A stretch of 36,475 bases of DNA from an uncultured Clostridia bacterium (GTDB taxonomy: Bacteria > Bacillota > Clostridia > Oscillospirales > Oscillospiraceae): NCBI GenBank assembly GCA_947165085.1, contig CAMUZA010000012.1, positions 1 to 36,475 of the forward strand, read 5' to 3'. The notes below the pieces were generated by a model. That model searched no databases and was not told the origin of the DNA. It worked only from the letters and a program-made list of their open reading frames with translations. This document shows positions 35,686 to 36,475 of this stretch, in pieces (the first letter of the stretch is position 1; every line of letters starts with the position of its first letter). A program made the translations under genes and the position numbers.

Positions 35686-36475
35686 CAGTCATCGGAATCA
35701 CCGGCAGCACGGGCAGCGGAAAAACGACCCTCCTGCAAACGATCGAAAAGCGCGGCGGTCTGTGCATCGACTGCGACCGGCTGTATCACCGGCTGTTGGA
35801 AGAGGACGCCGATCTGCTGGCGTCTCTTGCGGCGCGGTTTCCTGCCGCGTTTGACCGCGGCGTCCTGAACCGCAAAGCGCTGGGCGATCTCGTATTCGCA
35901 GCCCCCGAGGAGCTTGCCGCGCTCAACGCGATCACGCACAAGGTCGTCTGCCGCGAAGTGCGGAGGATTATCCGTGAAACGGAGAAGACGCTCGCCGCAA
36001 TTGACGCGATCGCTCTGTTTGAAAGCGGCTTGAACGAGCTGTGCGACTTCACCGTGGCGGTCACTGCGCCGGAGATGGTTCGCATCGAGCGGCTCATGCG
36101 GCGCGACGGCATACCCCGCGAGGACGCGATCAAGCGTATCCGCGCGCAGAAATCGGACGCCGCGTTTTCCGCTATGGCGCAGTATACCCTGAAAAACGAC
36201 GCTTCCGAGGAAGCGTTCGTCAAACAATGTGAACAGTTTCTGAAAGGAGTTTTATCACCCATGGAAGAAAAGAAGTATGAATCGCTGCGCAAAGAGCTGC
36301 TCTTTGCCCCGAAGAACGGCTATGATCGCATCTCCGACGAGGACCTTGCCGCCATGCAGGATTACTGCAGAGAGTACGCCGACTTCATCAGCGCCTGCAA
36401 GATCGAGCGCGAAGCGGTAGACTGGACGATCGCCGAGGCGGACATGTCCGGGCTGGAAGGAGCGTCGCATTTCAC
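35682..36475 (+). CDS. coaE: Dephospho-CoA kinase, open frame running into an M18-like aminopeptidase (partial)
   Basis: CoaE phosphorylates dephospho-CoA in the last step of CoA synthesis. The P-loop GSTGSGKT is residues 8-15, the CIDCDRLYHRLL segment holds the family Asp pair, LNAITHKVV follows and ALFESGLNELCD is a later core stretch. The kinase normally ends near residue 193 (FVKQCEQFLKGVL). Here no stop codon occurs: the frame continues through TCACCC into ATG 36261 and the next protein, and is still open at the window edge. A TGA lies at 36241-36243 one frame over, exactly where a normal coaE end would be. Either a true fusion, a frame-changing mutation, or a sequence error. Confidence 0.85.
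   Translation, partial: MTVIGITGSTGSGKTTLLQTIEKRGGLCIDCDRLYHRLLEEDADLLASLAARFPAAFDRGVLNRKALGDLVFAAPEELAALNAITHKVVCREVRRIIRETEKTLAAIDAIALFESGLNELCDFTVAVTAPEMVRIERLMRRDGIPREDAIKRIRAQKSDAAFSAMAQYTLKNDASEEAFVKQCEQFLKGVLSPMEEKKYESLRKELLFAPKNGYDRISDEDLAAMQDYCREYADFISACKIEREAVDWTIAEADMSGLEGASHF
36261..36475 (+). CDS. N-terminal part of a probable M18-family aminopeptidase (partial)
   Basis: Internal ATG 36261, in frame with coaE and preceded by AAAGGAG 11 bases away, so it can be started on its own. The 71 visible residues (KKYESLRKELLFAPKNGYDR, then DLAAMQDYCREYADFIS and CKIEREAVDWTI) are like the N-terminus of M18 aminopeptidases that I recall from Clostridia (a PKNGYDR-like start and a KIEREAV helix). 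The metal-binding core lies outside the window, so the class is tentative. Confidence 0.55.
   Translation, partial: MEEKKYESLRKELLFAPKNGYDRISDEDLAAMQDYCREYADFISACKIEREAVDWTIAEADMSGLEGASHF

Overview
This window looks like chromosome from an anaerobic, endospore-forming Firmicute of the Clostridia. The G+C-rich base composition (by eye, mid to upper fifties percent) and the protein families point towards the Oscillospirales/Oscillospiraceae side. Evidence for the assignment: sporulation and germination genes (SpoVAD, SpoVAE, CotJ proteins, a SleC-like cortex-lytic protein, a GerS-like lipoprotein next to alanine racemase), a Gram-positive T-box leader in front of pheST, IreB, and a strictly anaerobic purine-type ssnA-ygfK pair. 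I see no rRNA, tRNA, CRISPR array, transposase or prophage gene.

Layout. Positions 30-5382 (minus) form one apparent operon read from a strong promoter at 5409-5436: nnrD, a GerS-like lipoprotein, alr, a MazF-type RNase without a visible antitoxin, an unknown protein, and an SLH-anchored polysaccharide deacetylase. A divergent promoter at 5445-5473 drives a tRNA-Phe T-box leader and pheS-pheT. Then follow ireB, a small unknown gene and an SH3-NlpC/P60 hydrolase. Positions 11006-15226 are a sporulation/germination block: spoVAD, spoVAE, a 35-residue Asn/Gln-rich peptide, a helical protein, a SleC-like protein split into two genes, and a peptidoglycan-binding protein. Positions 15273-23344 are all on the minus strand: LytTR-PAS regulator, a FliB-like protein and an exonuclease, the cotJ operon (with CotJA and CotJB fused), a Nudix gene with threonine aldolase, a palindromic mobile-type repeat, an ECF sigma factor with a membrane-anchored serpin, and a second Nudix gene. 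Positions 23485-36475 carry glnA (+), a DUF362 ferredoxin-type protein (-), a structured leader followed by ssnA and ygfK (+), a lipoprotein, an AlaX-type editing protein, rlmA, prfA, a threonylcarbamoyl-AMP synthase and coaE, which runs without a stop codon into a probable M18 aminopeptidase at the window edge.

The strongest candidate for something undescribed is the ssnA leader (26274-26380). It has a clear promoter, a short closed stem-loop domain, a strong intrinsic terminator, and a segment inside that domain able to pair with the terminator's 3' strand. It therefore looks like a transcription-attenuating riboswitch that I cannot match to a class I know, placed in front of genes linked to anaerobic purine breakdown. 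Other notable points are the serpin attached to an anti-sigma-like N-terminus, the SleC-type protein divided into two genes, the CotJA-CotJB and CoaE-aminopeptidase fusions, and the glutamine synthetase with Phe at the usual adenylylation position.

Limits: all calls come from reading the sequence and recalled family knowledge. No alignment, folding or database search was run.
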